A DNA stretch of 64,000 nt. Origin: Roseospira marina (GTDB taxonomy: Bacteria; Pseudomonadota; Alphaproteobacteria; Rhodospirillales; Rhodospirillaceae). The stretch is taken from the NCBI RefSeq assembly GCF_014197855.1, contig NZ_JACIGJ010000007.1:62001-126000 (forward strand), read 5' to 3'. The notes under the pieces were generated by a model. The model worked only from the letters and a program-made list of their open reading frames with translations, was not told the origin of the DNA and ran no database searches. The position numbers were made by a program, and so were the translations under genes. Each line of letters begins with the position of its first letter. The first letter of the stretch is position 1. Positions 7,963 through 20,093 of the stretch are shown piece by piece.

Positions 7963-8606
7963 CGGAGGCGCAGCTTCGCGAGCAGATGTGCCGCCTGGCC
8001 CAGTCGATGTTCGACCGCGGCCTGACCGGCGGCAGCACCGGCAATATCTCGGCCCGCACGGCGGACGGGGGCCTGCTGGTCTCCCCCACCGGCTCCAGCT
8101 TCGGCCGCCTCGATCCCGGACGGCTGAGCCGGTTCGATGCCCAGGGCCGCCTGATCGACGGCGATCCCCCGACCAAGGAAATGCCGCTGCACACGGCCTT
8201 TTACGAGACCCGGTCCAAGGCCGGGGCCGTGGTGCATCTGCACTCCTGCCACTCGGTGGCGTGGTCGCTGATGCCCGACGTGGACGAGGACGACTTCCTG
8301 CCCCCGCTGACGCCCTACGCCATCATGAAGCTGGGGCGGGTCAAGCTGCTGCCGTTCTTCCTGCCCGGCGATCCGGCGATGGGCGAGGCGGTGCGCGGGC
8401 TGGCGGGCAAGCGCAGCGCGGTCATGCTGGCCAACCACGGCCCGGTCGTCGCCGGCAAGGATGTCGAGGCGGCCTGTAACGCCATGGAAGAGCTGGAAGA
8501 CACCGCGCGGCTGGCCATGCTGATGCACGGACGCGCACCGCGTCAGTTGACGCCGGAGCAGGTGCGCGCGCTGGTGACGAAATTTGATGTGGAGTGGGAC
8601 GCATGA
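7959..8606 (+). CDS. otnC: 3-oxo-tetronate 4-phosphate decarboxylase (class II aldolase family)
   Basis: 215 residues with the class II aldolase/adducin fold. GGSTGNIS binds phosphate, Glu74 (PTKEMPLH) is the usual catalytic acid/base, and His93, His95 and His160 are the Zn ligands. The neighbours otnK and otnI specify OtnC over fuculose- or ribulose-phosphate aldolases. It decarboxylates 3-oxo-tetronate 4-phosphate to dihydroxyacetone phosphate. Both ends overlap neighbours by ATGA, so translation is coupled. Confidence 0.88.
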   Translation: MTEAQLREQMCRLAQSMFDRGLTGGSTGNISARTADGGLLVSPTGSSFGRLDPGRLSRFDAQGRLIDGDPPTKEMPLHTAFYETRSKAGAVVHLHSCHSVAWSLMPDVDEDDFLPPLTPYAIMKLGRVKLLPFFLPGDPAMGEAVRGLAGKRSAVMLANHGPVVAGKDVEAACNAMEELEDTARLAMLMHGRAPRQLTPEQVRALVTKFDVEWDA

Positions 8607-9376
8607 CCCGGTTTTCCGCCAATCTCGGCTTTCTCTGGACGGACCGGCCGCTGCCCGACGCGATCCGCGCCGCCGCCGCCGCCGGCTTTGACGCCGTCGA
8701 ATGCCATTGGCCCTATGACGTCCCGTCCGAGGATGTGGCGCAGGCGCTGGCCGACACGGGGCTGCCCATGCTGGGGCTCAACACCCGGCGCGGCGATGTC
8801 GCGGCGGGGGAGAATGGGCTGGCGGCCCTGCCCGGCCGGGCGGCGGACGCGCGCGCGGCGGTCGACGAGGCTCTGGCCTACGCCCGCGCCATCGGTGCCG
8901 CCAACGTTCATGTGATGGCCGGCGTGGCGCGCGGCGACGCGGCCCATGCGGCCTTTCTCGCCACCCTGGACTACGCGGCGGCGCAGGCGGAGGCGGACGG
9001 GATCACCATCCTGATCGAGCCGCTGAACCGCTACGACGCCCCGGGGTACTTCCTGACCACACCGGAGCAGGCGCGGGACGTGATCGCGGCCGTGGGCCGG
9101 CCGAACGTCAAGCTGATGTTCGATTGCTACCACGCGCAGCTCATGGGCGGGGACCTGACGCACCGGCTGACGGACCTGCTGCCCGTGATCGGCCACATCC
9201 AGTTCGCCGGTGTGCCGGAGCGCGGCCAGCCGGACCGGGGCGAGGTGCACTATCCCAACGTGTTCGCGACCATCGACGCCCTCGGCTGGGCCGCGCCGCT
9301 GGGCGCGGAATACAAGCCGGGCGGGGATACGGACGCCACGCTGGGGTGGCTCGCCGCCATGCGCGCGGGCGCATAA
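8603..9376 (+). CDS. otnI: 2-oxo-tetronate isomerase (hydroxypyruvate isomerase-like TIM barrel)
   Basis: 257 residues starting at ATG 8603 in an ATGA overlap with otnC; the in-frame GTG at 8594 is less likely. The xylose-isomerase-like barrel shows metal-ligand motifs IEPLNRYD, MFDCYHAQ, HIQFAGVPERGQPDRGEV and GAEYKPGG, as in Hyi/OtnI. Alone it could be hydroxypyruvate isomerase, but the operon with otnK and otnC favours OtnI, converting 2-oxo- to 3-oxo-tetronate. A strong terminator follows 38 bp downstream. Confidence 0.85.
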   Translation: MTRFSANLGFLWTDRPLPDAIRAAAAAGFDAVECHWPYDVPSEDVAQALADTGLPMLGLNTRRGDVAAGENGLAALPGRAADARAAVDEALAYARAIGAANVHVMAGVARGDAAHAAFLATLDYAAAQAEADGITILIEPLNRYDAPGYFLTTPEQARDVIAAVGRPNVKLMFDCYHAQLMGGDLTHRLTDLLPVIGHIQFAGVPERGQPDRGEVHYPNVFATIDALGWAAPLGAEYKPGGDTDATLGWLAAMRAGA

Positions 9377-9414
9377 AAACCAAAGGGACGAGAACGAGGA
9401 CGATCGGCGACGCG

Positions 9415-9448
9415 GCGGCGATGAGCCTGACTCATCGCCGCTTTTTTT
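9415..9448 (+). terminator. Rho-independent terminator of the otn operon
   Basis: A perfect 11-bp stem GCGGCGATGAG / CTCATCGCCGC with a 5-nt loop (CCTGA) is followed by seven T residues at 9442-9448. It lies between otnI and the convergent exosortase gene. Confidence 0.95.
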
Positions 9449-9563
9449 CGCGCCCGGGAGCGCGCCGACCGGTCGGCCTTGCCATCCTGCGGCGCGTCGC
9501 CTTCACCTCAGGATGATGTACGGGCACCGAGGGGACCAGGGGACCCGCCGGGCCCCCCGGCGG

Positions 9564-11159
9564 TCAGTTGGGCACGTAGGCGTCCAGCAGAGGCAGGGCA
9601 TCCCCCAGGAACGCCCGCAACCGGGCGTCGGCGTCTTCGGGGTCCTCGGATTGACGGATCGGCGTGATGACCCGGACCAGGGCGCCGTCGGTGCGGCCGA
9701 GGGTGAGCGCGTCCCACACGTTGGCCAGCTTGATCCGCAACTCGTCGGTCAGCCGGCGGTGGCGCAGTTCGAACCAGAAGTACACGAGCTGGCGCTGGGT
9801 GCCGTTGACGATCACGCTGCGGTTGACGGTCAGCGGGGTGTCCATGCCGTCCGGGGTGAGGGTCGTGTCCGACAGGTCGGTGATTTCCCAACCGCCCGCC
9901 GGAATGCAGACCGCGGGCGAGTGAATCGTCGCCCGGCGGTCCTGGGCGTCGTACCAGGCGACATACAGGTTCACCGGCGTATCGACCTGCGGGTTTTCGT
10001 AATCGGCGACGATATAGTCGTCGACCTGCAGCGTTTCGAGCTGGGTCGGCAGGATCGCCCGCTCCGTCCCGGACCACCCGTCGATCGACAGCGGGAACGT
10101 GGCCAGGGGCTTGCGCGGCGGCACGGTCCGCGCCCCTTCCGGCAGCGCGCTGAAGGCGACGACGCCCGCCACCACCGCCACCAGGGCGACGATCAAGGCG
10201 GGCGTGGCCCGGGCCATCGGCGCCGGCACGCGACCGGGTGCGGGGATGATGATGTCGAGGTTCAGGCGGGCGACGAACAGCCGCCGATCACCGGAGATCA
10301 GCATCAGGATCTGGAGCACCACGAACAGCAGGACCAGGCCGAACACGAAAATCACCCAGCCCTCAAAGGCGTGCATGAACCCTTCGGCGGCCTCGACGCC
10401 CTGATAATTGACCAGGATGCCGGTCAGGGCGATGCGGGCGCTGTTGATGGCGATCGTGATCGGTACGGTGAACAGGAACAGCACCACGCGGTGCCAGATG
10501 GGCCCGGCATAGATATAGCCGACCAGGTAGGCGAAGCTGGCGAGCGGGAACAGATAGCGCAGGCCGTTGCAGGCCTCGGCAACCTGAAGCTGGTACAGAC
10601 CCAGGTCGATGATGTTCCCGTTCAGGAACACCGAATAGCCCATCGCGCGCAGGATGTCTGTGCCCAGAACCGACGAGATGTGCTGCATCGTCGTCGAGAC
10701 CTGGATGTACAGCGTGTTGGGCAGGGGCAGCGCGAAGAACAGATAGGCGATCGGAAACAACAGCCACCGCAGCCCATAGGCGCCGTACAGAATCAGGACG
10801 AGACCGAGCAGCGACAGAATGAAGCCGTAATAGCCGAAGGTCGGCATGCCGCCGACCTTGGCGAGAACCGCGAGCACGGCCGCGAACACGACGATGGCGG
10901 CCCCGATCCCCCCGCCGCGCGAAACCGCCGGGGGGGTCATGCCGCGCAGCGCGTGCCAGATCATGAGCAGAGCCAGCGGCGGCACGATGTAGCCGTAGCT
11001 GAACTCGTCGCGCTCCCACGCACTGGCGGCGTAGATCAGGCCGTCCCAGAACAGAACCCCGAAGCACACGATGCAAAGGGCTGCCGCCCCCAATTTCACG
11101 AAGGCGCCGGCACCGCGCCCGTCGGCGTCGCTGCGGCTGTTCACGTCCTGACCGACCAT
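9564..11159 (-). CDS. xrtD: VPLPA-CTERM-type exosortase fused to an EpsI domain (XrtD-like)
   Basis: 531 residues from ATG 11159 (GGAGAG upstream); in-frame starts at 11177 and 11195 are possible. The first about 310 residues are a multi-pass exosortase with the catalytic triad visible: Cys197 in VAEACNGLRYL, Arg242 in NSARIALTG and His263 in MHAFEGW. After about residue 345 a soluble EpsI-type domain follows (PLSIDGWSGTERA to the end). This fusion is typical of XrtD. Exosortases cleave and anchor proteins bearing PEP-CTERM-like tails. A protein ending in a TPLPA tail is encoded at 52003-52665. The polysaccharide export genes upstream fit the usual exosortase/EPS context. Confidence 0.85.
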   Translation of the reverse strand: MVGQDVNSRSDADGRGAGAFVKLGAAALCIVCFGVLFWDGLIYAASAWERDEFSYGYIVPPLALLMIWHALRGMTPPAVSRGGGIGAAIVVFAAVLAVLAKVGGMPTFGYYGFILSLLGLVLILYGAYGLRWLLFPIAYLFFALPLPNTLYIQVSTTMQHISSVLGTDILRAMGYSVFLNGNIIDLGLYQLQVAEACNGLRYLFPLASFAYLVGYIYAGPIWHRVVLFLFTVPITIAINSARIALTGILVNYQGVEAAEGFMHAFEGWVIFVFGLVLLFVVLQILMLISGDRRLFVARLNLDIIIPAPGRVPAPMARATPALIVALVAVVAGVVAFSALPEGARTVPPRKPLATFPLSIDGWSGTERAILPTQLETLQVDDYIVADYENPQVDTPVNLYVAWYDAQDRRATIHSPAVCIPAGGWEITDLSDTTLTPDGMDTPLTVNRSVIVNGTQRQLVYFWFELRHRRLTDELRIKLANVWDALTLGRTDGALVRVITPIRQSEDPEDADARLRAFLGDALPLLDAYVPN

Positions 11160-11313
11160 CGCTCTCTCCGCATCCATTCCACACTCGAAGGGCACCGGCC
11201 CCTTCGGACTCCGGTCCGGGACACGCCCCCCGGATAGGGCCCCCGGATACTGCCCCCGGGGGCAGGCTCCGTGTGGGGACCCCGCGCGCGGTCACGAGAC
11301 CCGGACGCCGGCC

Positions 11314-12786
11314 TCAGAACGCCAGACGCCCCCCAATAAACACCGTGTTTTCCGTATACTCATCCTCGGGATCGTCGCTGAACCGGTGCGCATGCGAGGC
11401 GCCGCCGAACAGAGACGCGGAGTCCGTCAGCAGATAGGTCAGACGGCCCCGCGCCGAGAGGGTCAGCGATTCGTCCGTATCGCTTCCCGAGGCGTGTTGC
11501 GATCGCAGCGTCAGGGACGAGGTCCACTCCCGGTTGAGGGTCCGATTCCAGCCGCCCGTGAGGCTGACGGAGGTTTCGTCCTCGCCTTCATCAGTGCCGC
11601 TGACGTACTCCCGATTGGTATAGGCGCCGGTCAGGCTGTAGGTGTTGCGCCGATAATTGCCGACCACGCCGAACTGCCCCGTGTACGCCAAAGACACCCC
11701 ATCGTCGTTGTCGCCGCTGGTTCGGGAGGTTTGCGGCAGCACCGAATCCTCACCCCGCGTCCGCTCCTCGCCCTCAAGTCGCGACGCCCGGCCCATGGAG
11801 GTTTCCAGCGCCCGACTGATGGCCGCCTGCACCCGCAGGCGGGGCGTGATGGCGTACGTCATGTCGCCCTCGATCCACTGATCGCCGTAGCGACGACCGT
11901 AGGTCATCGACAGCGTACCGTGTGCGCCCTCGAACACGCCGCCGGCGTTCCAGAAGATACCGGTCAGATCCTCTTCGCTCTTGGCCTCGACCCAGCCGTA
12001 GCCGACCTGACCGATGGCGGTGAACCAGCGTGTGACCGGAACGCGGGTCGTCAGGCCGGCCGTGGTCTCCTCGAAATCGCCGGCCCCATCATTCCGCGAG
12101 TCACCGCCAAACTGCGTGTTCTTGCGGTGGTCGAACTCCCCCTGGAAGCCGACCCAGCGCAGCTGGCTGCGCGTGTCCACCGTCAAGGTCTGCTGCATCT
12201 CGCGTTCCCGGTCGGAGCCGCCGGACCCGCGCGAGCCGTCGTCGCCATCGGAGTCCGAGGTGTCCGTTTTCAGGGTCTCACGGTGCCGGAACCGCGCGAG
12301 GGCCTCAATGTCGTCGACGAACACATAGCGGGCGTAGGGGCTGATCTCGACGGTGTTGACGGTTTCGGTGTTATCGTCCGAATTTGCCCGCCCCTCGGTC
12401 TGGGGCGCGGTGTCGTCGATGAGCACACGGCGCGAGGATGCGTTCGCCTCCACGCCAAGCAACGTGGGAATGAAATCCAAGGCACCGGCGGCGCGGATGT
12501 CCTGATCGATGGTCGGATCGCGGCCATTTTCGGTCTCGACCCCAAGGCCGGCATCGAGAGTGACGTTCATCCGGCGCCAGACCGCGCTGAACGCGGTGTT
12601 GTAATCCACGCGGTTGATGATCGCGCCGTCCTTGTCCTCGTCGGGTTCGAGGTCGACGTTGTCGGTCGCGATGACCTGGGTTTCAACGGCTTGGTCCAGG
12701 GTCAGATCGACCGACCATGCGGGAGAGACGGCGACCACAGCGGCTCCCAGTAGTCCCACTCCGGCTGCGGTCAGCGATCGTTTCAT
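11314..12786 (-). CDS. Outer-membrane beta-barrel protein of the exosortase/EPS locus
   Basis: 490 residues with a signal peptide ending near residue 25 and a mature part made of alternating amphipathic strands (for example GTLSMTYGRRYGDQWIEGDM) ending in the C-terminal Phe typical of outer-membrane barrels. Acidic loops rich in Asp/Glu/Ser occur around 190-205, 345-365 and 400-410. It resembles the barrel proteins found with PEP-CTERM/exosortase polysaccharide loci. It lies 40 bp after the Wza-like gene and 154 bp before xrtD, all on the minus strand. It may form the outer-membrane channel for exopolysaccharide; the substrate is unknown. Confidence 0.65.
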   Translation of the reverse strand: MKRSLTAAGVGLLGAAVVAVSPAWSVDLTLDQAVETQVIATDNVDLEPDEDKDGAIINRVDYNTAFSAVWRRMNVTLDAGLGVETENGRDPTIDQDIRAAGALDFIPTLLGVEANASSRRVLIDDTAPQTEGRANSDDNTETVNTVEISPYARYVFVDDIEALARFRHRETLKTDTSDSDGDDGSRGSGGSDREREMQQTLTVDTRSQLRWVGFQGEFDHRKNTQFGGDSRNDGAGDFEETTAGLTTRVPVTRWFTAIGQVGYGWVEAKSEEDLTGIFWNAGGVFEGAHGTLSMTYGRRYGDQWIEGDMTYAITPRLRVQAAISRALETSMGRASRLEGEERTRGEDSVLPQTSRTSGDNDDGVSLAYTGQFGVVGNYRRNTYSLTGAYTNREYVSGTDEGEDETSVSLTGGWNRTLNREWTSSLTLRSQHASGSDTDESLTLSARGRLTYLLTDSASLFGGASHAHRFSDDPEDEYTENTVFIGGRLAF

Positions 12787-12826
12787 GGCGCAAACGGTCT
12801 CTCGTGTCGGCGGCGGGCCGCCGATC

Positions 12827-13441
12827 CTACAGCAGGGCCTCGGGGATCAGGATGATGTCGCCGGGCAGAAGGGCGACGTTCGCGTCGATGTCGCTGTCCT
12901 TCAGCAGATCCTCCAGACGGACCCGGTAGGTTTCGCGCGCCTCGCCCTTGCCGCGCACCAGCAGGGCGCCGTTGCCGTCCGCAAAGGGTGTCAAACCACC
13001 CACGGCCAGCATGACGTCGATCAACGTCATGTTCTGGCGGTACGGGACCGCCGTGGGGCTGGCGGCCTCGCCCACCACCCGGATCTGCTTGTCCAGCGGG
13101 CCGGTGAAGTCGTTGACGATCACCGTCACCAGGGGCTCCTGGATGTAAGGACGCAGGGCTTCGGTGATGTCGCTGGACAACTCCGCCGGCGTTTTGCCGG
13201 CCGCCACCATGTCGGAGAGAAGCGGGGTCGAGATCCGCCCATCAGGGCGCACGGTCACCTGCCGCGACAGCTCCGTGTCCCCCCACACGAAGATTTCCAG
13301 GCGATCCAGCGCACCGATGGTATAGATGCTGGGATCCGCTCCTGGGTCGACCGGGGCGTCCGGATAGGAAGAACAGGCCGCCAGCGTGGCGCCCATGGCG
13401 GCAAAAAGACAGGATCGCCAGAGCATTCGAGCGATTGACAT
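12827..13441 (-). CDS. Wza-type polysaccharide export lipoprotein
   Basis: 204 residues from ATG 13441 (GGGGACG upstream). The lipobox LAAC places the lipidated Cys at 23. Residues about 38-115 are the polysaccharide export (Poly_export) domain, with VRPDGRISTPLL. Residues about 120-175 form one SLBB domain (IRVVGEAASPTAVPY), and PGDIILIPE ends the protein. It is short, with one SLBB repeat, as in EpsE-like proteins of exosortase loci. It should sit at the outer membrane. It is the first gene of the minus-strand unit that continues into the barrel protein and xrtD. Confidence 0.82.
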   Translation of the reverse strand: MSIARMLWRSCLFAAMGATLAACSSYPDAPVDPGADPSIYTIGALDRLEIFVWGDTELSRQVTVRPDGRISTPLLSDMVAAGKTPAELSSDITEALRPYIQEPLVTVIVNDFTGPLDKQIRVVGEAASPTAVPYRQNMTLIDVMLAVGGLTPFADGNGALLVRGKGEARETYRVRLEDLLKDSDIDANVALLPGDIILIPEALL

Positions 13442-13671
13442 GATTTCGTCCCCTGAGGCACCGGTGCGCATCCATTGCCCGCGCCGCGCGCCGGAAAGAC
13501 CCGGCGTGCCTCTCCCGCGCTACACGAGCAACCGGCACGCAAGTGGCCGCCCCCCAGCCCGCTCGCAAGCATAAAACTCGTTATACACGATCACGTCGAT
13601 ACGACCACCCTATCTTCCGTCCGATGGCCGCCCGGCCACGAGCACGGTGTTCGCAAAGTCACACACTTCAT
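13442..13671. other. Divergent intergenic region between EPS export and clpB (EPS side)
   Basis: No credible gene is seen in 13442-13902. The EPS side holds an AT-rich patch at about 13570-13592 that reads TATAAC on the minus strand and could be a -10 for the EPS unit, without a convincing -35. The clpB side carries the promoter listed separately. Confidence 0.4.
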
Positions 13672-13699
13672 TTGACGAGTGTTTTGCGACGGCTAGAAC
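13672..13699 (+). promoter_or_regulatory. Putative sigma-70-type promoter upstream of clpB
   Basis: TTGACG (13672-13677), a 16-nt spacer and TAGAAC (13694-13699) match sigma-70 elements well for such GC-rich DNA. The site lies 203 bp before the clpB ATG, which would leave a long leader. It could be the housekeeping promoter, with a heat-shock promoter nearer the gene. Confidence 0.45.
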
Positions 13700-13902
13700 G
13701 GCCGCATCCATGAAACACCCGAGAACGAGGGCCGGTCCGGGCCACTTGTCCGTTGCGGCGGCCCGCGGATCCTCCCCATATCGGATCCAGCGAAACCGCG
13801 ACCATCTGGCGCTTGCTCTTAGGAGGAGCGCCGTCCGGGGGGACGCGCGGCTGCCCGCATTGGGGGCCGGTGTCCTCGCCACAGACGACAAGGACGATCA
13901 AC

Positions 13903-16494
<2,592 letters not shown>

Positions 16495-16502
16495 GTCCGG
16501 TC

Positions 16503-16534
16503 GGCCATTGAACGGCTATGCCCGTTCAATGGCC
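16503..16534. terminator. Perfect 13-bp hairpin between convergent clpB and cobJ
   Basis: GGCCATTGAACGG (16503-16515) pairs with CCGTTCAATGGCC (16522-16534) around a 6-nt loop, 8 bp after the clpB stop. No T-run follows, so it is either a weak terminator or a stabilising 3' hairpin of the clpB mRNA. Confidence 0.6.
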
Positions 16535-16708
16535 TCCGGCGCGTCGTGGCGCCCGTTTTAGACGCATCGCGCACACGTTGCAGGGCGGACCGAAAACGGC
16601 GACCGACCGCCCCCGAGCCCCCGCCTGTGCCCGCCGCGCGGGTTACCTGATGCCGCTGCCTGTGTGCCAGGGCGCGGCGGAGGCGGCGGGCCTGACGGGA
16701 TCGCGCGT

Positions 16709-18499
16709 CTACCGGGACCGGGTCATGGGGTTCATGACCGCGGGCGACCGCTGGACGGAGGCCGGATCCGACTCGCGCGCATACCAACGCGGGGAGTAGA
16801 CCCAGAGGCGTTCCGCCAGCGCGCGCGGCACGGTCTGGGTGGCCGAGGACCCGATCAGGATCACGGTGCGCATGTCCGCATCCTCCGGCCGCACGGCGCC
16901 CAGGGTGGTGACGCGCACGGCTTCGTCCGGGCGCGCCACGTCACGGGCCAGCACAACGGGCGTCTCCGGCCCGCGCACCGTCCGCAGCCGGTCCAGCGCC
17001 TGCCCCAACTGCCAGGGCCGCGCCTTCGACACCGGGTTGTACAGCGCCATCGCCAGGTCGGCCCGCGCGGCATACTCCAGCCGCTCCAGGATGACGTCGA
17101 GCGGCTTCAGGTTGTCCGACAGCGACAGGATGCAGAAGTCGTGGCCCAGCGGCGCACCGATCCGGGCGGCGGCGGCCTGCGCGGCCGTGATGCCGGGCAC
17201 CATCTCCAGCGCCACGCCCTGCCACGCCGGATCGTCGCCGGCATGCAGCGCCTCCATCACCGCCGTCGCCATGGCGAAGATGCCCGGATCGCCCGAGGAG
17301 ATCACCGCCACCCGCGCCCCGTCCGCCGCCAGGGCGAGGGCGTGGCGGGCGCGGTCCATCTCCACCCGGTTGTCGGAGGCATGCACGGCCTGATCCGGAC
17401 GCGCGGTCCCGACCAGCCGTTCGGCCATGCGGATATAGGTCTCATAGCCGATCCAGTGGTCGGCGCGGCGCAGCACCTCCCGCGCCGCCGGGGCCAGCAG
17501 ATCCGGGCTGCCCGGCCCGAGACCCACCACGGCCAGATGCCCGCGCGGATGGCCCACCGGGCGCACGGCCTCCGGCGTCCGCGCCACCGCGAGCGCCACC
17601 GGCCCGTCCGCCCACAGCGGCCGGTCGCGGTCGCCCTCGGGCACGGCGCCGGCGACCAGGGCGGTCGGATCGCTCGCCTCGGCCACGAAGCGCACCGGGG
17701 CGTCCAGCGACACCGCCAGACGGTGCAGGTCCGGCCGCGCCATCGCCGCGCGGGGCGCCAGTACGGCCGCCACGGCCTTGGGCGCCAGTACCGCCGCCGC
17801 CAGGGCGGCCGGGACGGACTCTGCGAGGTCGTCCCCCTGGCCCGCGACAGCGACCACAACGGTCTTCGGGTGGAACACCAGATCGCCCGGCGCCGCGTCC
17901 CGATCATCCGGGCTGACCCGAATGCAGCGGTCCCCGTCCGGGGTGAACGGCAGGCGGCTCTCGGCCAGCCAGGGCGCCTCCCCCTCCAGCCGCACCGACG
18001 CACCGCCCAGCAGGTCGGACATGAACGCCTTCGACGCGCCGGGATCGCGCGCGACGTAGCCGGCGGGCGGCGCCTCCAACGTCACGCTGAACCGCACGTC
18101 CCCAGTGGTCGTGATCGCGGGCACCACGTCCAGCGCCGCGCCGATGCGCCGCGCCAGGGCGTTGACCCCATGCAAGCCACCCAGCAGCGGCACGACGGCG
18201 CTGCCGTCCTCCGCCACCGCCAGCACCGGCGGCTCCAGCCGCTTGTTCTGGAGCAGCGGGGCCAGGGCGCGGATCACGATGCCGCTGGCGCACAACGCGA
18301 TCAGGGGCACACCGTCCCGATGCAGGCCGCGCAGGGTCTCGCCGAAGCCCTCATAGGCCACGTCGGCGCCCTCGACCCGCCCGGCCAACCCGTGAATCCG
18401 CGTGCCCTCGGGCAAGAGGGCCTGGATGCGCCGCGCGGTGTCCAGGCTGCGCTGGCCCAGGATGACGATGGCGGCCGGCGTGTCCGTCCCGTCCGTCAT
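16709..18499 (-). CDS. cobJ: CbiG - precorrin-3B C17-methyltransferase (CobJ) fusion
   Basis: 596 residues from ATG 18499, which overlaps the cobI stop by ATGA. Residues about 10-315 are CbiG-like ([12 protein letters not shown], then a GGLHG motif in [14 protein letters not shown]). Residues about 322-570 are a CobJ/CbiH methyltransferase with the SAM-site [18 protein letters not shown] and [16 protein letters not shown]. In the aerobic route CobJ methylates C17 and contracts the ring. CbiG opens the delta-lactone in anaerobic systems; in aerobic alphaproteobacteria it occurs as a fused partner of CobJ. The extra 25 or so residues after the methyltransferase look unstructured. Confidence 0.9.
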   Translation of the reverse strand: MTDGTDTPAAIVILGQRSLDTARRIQALLPEGTRIHGLAGRVEGADVAYEGFGETLRGLHRDGVPLIALCASGIVIRALAPLLQNKRLEPPVLAVAEDGSAVVPLLGGLHGVNALARRIGAALDVVPAITTTGDVRFSVTLEAPPAGYVARDPGASKAFMSDLLGGASVRLEGEAPWLAESRLPFTPDGDRCIRVSPDDRDAAPGDLVFHPKTVVVAVAGQGDDLAESVPAALAAAVLAPKAVAAVLAPRAAMARPDLHRLAVSLDAPVRFVAEASDPTALVAGAVPEGDRDRPLWADGPVALAVARTPEAVRPVGHPRGHLAVVGLGPGSPDLLAPAAREVLRRADHWIGYETYIRMAERLVGTARPDQAVHASDNRVEMDRARHALALAADGARVAVISSGDPGIFAMATAVMEALHAGDDPAWQGVALEMVPGITAAQAAAARIGAPLGHDFCILSLSDNLKPLDVILERLEYAARADLAMALYNPVSKARPWQLGQALDRLRTVRGPETPVVLARDVARPDEAVRVTTLGAVRPEDADMRTVILIGSSATQTVPRALAERLWVYSPRWYARESDPASVQRSPAVMNPMTRSR

Positions 18500-19239
18500 A
18501 CCGGCGAGCCCACCCAGGTCCGGCCCGGAATCAGGATCACCGAGAAGTAGGGCACCGTCGCCGGGTCCACGTCCGCCAGCGGCAGCGTGCGCTGGGTGGT
18601 CATGGTCGCGCGCTCCACATACAGCGCGCGGTCCAGCAGGCCGACCTCCTCGATCACCCGGCGCACCTTGGTGAAGGTCTTGCCGAGCTTCATGATCGCG
18701 GCGGCGTCGGCCTCCGTCAGACGGCGGCGCAGATCGTCCTCCGTCATGACGCCGGACAGCACGGACAGATACTGGTCGCGGTAGACCAGCGGCGTGCCCA
18801 GCACCGACGCCCCGGCCAGGATGGAGCACACGCCCGGCACCACCTCGGTCTCGTAGCGGTCCGCCAGCCGGTCGTGCAGGTACATGTAGGAGCCGTAGAA
18901 GAACGGATCACCCTCGCACAGCACCGCCACGTCGCGCCCGGCGTCCAGGTGGCCGGCGATCTGCTCCGCGCAGCCGTCGTAGAAGCCGGCCAGCGCCGCC
19001 TCGTAATCGAACGGGGGCGGCGGCGCCTCGATGGTGACGGGGAAGACCATCGGCAGGCGCACCTGCTCGTCGCGCAGATAGCCCTCGGTGATGGTCAGGG
19101 CGTGGCCCTTGCGGCCCTCCGCGCTGGGAAACGCGACGACGTCCGCCGCCCGCAGCCGGTTGAGCGCCTTGACCGTGATGAGTTCGGGATCCCCCGGACC
19201 GACGCCCAGACCGAACAGGCGTCCCTTGTGCTCGCTCAT
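18496..19239 (-). CDS. cobI: Precorrin-2 C20-methyltransferase
   Basis: 247 residues of the tetrapyrrole methylase fold: [14 protein letters not shown] at the N-terminus, [14 protein letters not shown], and [18 protein letters not shown] with the MKLGKT signature of CobI/CbiL. It transfers a SAM methyl to C20 of precorrin-2 and commits the tetrapyrrole to cobalamin. It lies 1 bp after cobH and overlaps cbiG-cobJ, so the three genes form one minus-strand operon. Confidence 0.93.
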   Translation of the reverse strand: MSEHKGRLFGLGVGPGDPELITVKALNRLRAADVVAFPSAEGRKGHALTITEGYLRDEQVRLPMVFPVTIEAPPPPFDYEAALAGFYDGCAEQIAGHLDAGRDVAVLCEGDPFFYGSYMYLHDRLADRYETEVVPGVCSILAGASVLGTPLVYRDQYLSVLSGVMTEDDLRRRLTEADAAAIMKLGKTFTKVRRVIEEVGLLDRALYVERATMTTQRTLPLADVDPATVPYFSVILIPGRTWVGSPV

Positions 19240-19240
19240 A

Positions 19241-19873
19241 TCAGCCGTGTGCCTCCCGCCCGAGGGCGTTCACGGCGGCCGCCACCATGGCGCTGCCGCC
19301 GCGCCGGCCGGAGACGGCGACGAACGGCACGCCCCGGCTGTTGGCCGCCAGTTCATCCTTCGACTCGACCGCGCCGACATAGCCGACCGGGAAGCCCAGG
19401 ATCAGCGCCGGGCGCGGCGTTTCCGGATCGTCCAGCATGGCCAGCAGGTGGAACAGCGCGGTCGGCGCGTTGCCCACCGCTACAATGGACCCCGCCAGAT
19501 GGGGCCGCCACAGTTCCACCGCCGCCGCCGAGCGGGTGGTGTCCATCTCGCGCGCCATGGCACGCACCGGCTCGTCGTTCAGGGTGCAGATCACCGCGTT
19601 GTCGGCCGGCAGGCGGGCGCGGGTGATGCCCTCCGCCACCATGCGGCAGTCGCACAGGATCGGCGCGCCCCCCTCCAGCGCGGCGCGGCCGGTGGCCCCG
19701 GCGCCCTCCGAGAACACCAGCGCATCGATGATGTCCGGCATGCCGCAGGCGTGGGCGACGCGGACGGCGATATCCTCCAGGTCGGCGGGGATGCGGCTCA
19801 GGTCCGCCTCGGACCGGATGATGGCGAAGGATTGCCGGTAGATGGCGTGCGCATCGCGGCTGTAGGCGTGCAT
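19241..19873 (-). CDS. cobH: Precorrin-8X methylmutase
   Basis: 210 residues. His41 in [11 protein letters not shown] corresponds to the catalytic histidine of CobH. Further family motifs are [27 protein letters not shown] and [14 protein letters not shown]. It moves the C11 methyl to C12 to give hydrogenobyrinate. It is the first gene of the minus-strand cobalamin unit. The 220-bp divergent region to cobL should hold promoters for both units. Confidence 0.94.
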   Translation of the reverse strand: MHAYSRDAHAIYRQSFAIIRSEADLSRIPADLEDIAVRVAHACGMPDIIDALVFSEGAGATGRAALEGGAPILCDCRMVAEGITRARLPADNAVICTLNDEPVRAMAREMDTTRSAAAVELWRPHLAGSIVAVGNAPTALFHLLAMLDDPETPRPALILGFPVGYVGAVESKDELAANSRGVPFVAVSGRRGGSAMVAAAVNALGREAHG

Positions 19874-20093
19874 GACAGGGTCCTCGCAGTGATCGTCCCG
19901 GGGGGCGTCCCGGGGGACGGCGCGTGCGCCGATCCCGGGTCCCGTGTTCGCGGCGTGTGTCTACACCGGGACGCCCGTTGGAGGAACCCGAAAGCGCACC
20001 CGCGCGCACCCGCGCACGCCCCCAAACCCGCCGCGAGGGTTGCCACGGTCGGGCGGGTCTCGTATCACCCCGACCGGATCCGGAGGGACAACG

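Noticed and set aside
13745-13779. Sigma-32 heat-shock promoter for clpB (CTTGTC ... CCCCAT)
   Set aside because: The spacing is about 23 bp, too long for the sigma-32 consensus, and the -35 is poor. CCCCAT at 13774-13779 may still be meaningful.
19874-20093. Cobalamin riboswitch in the cobH-cobL divergent region
   Set aside because: The B12-box and core motifs could not be found on either strand; a GCCACGG-like string alone is not enough.
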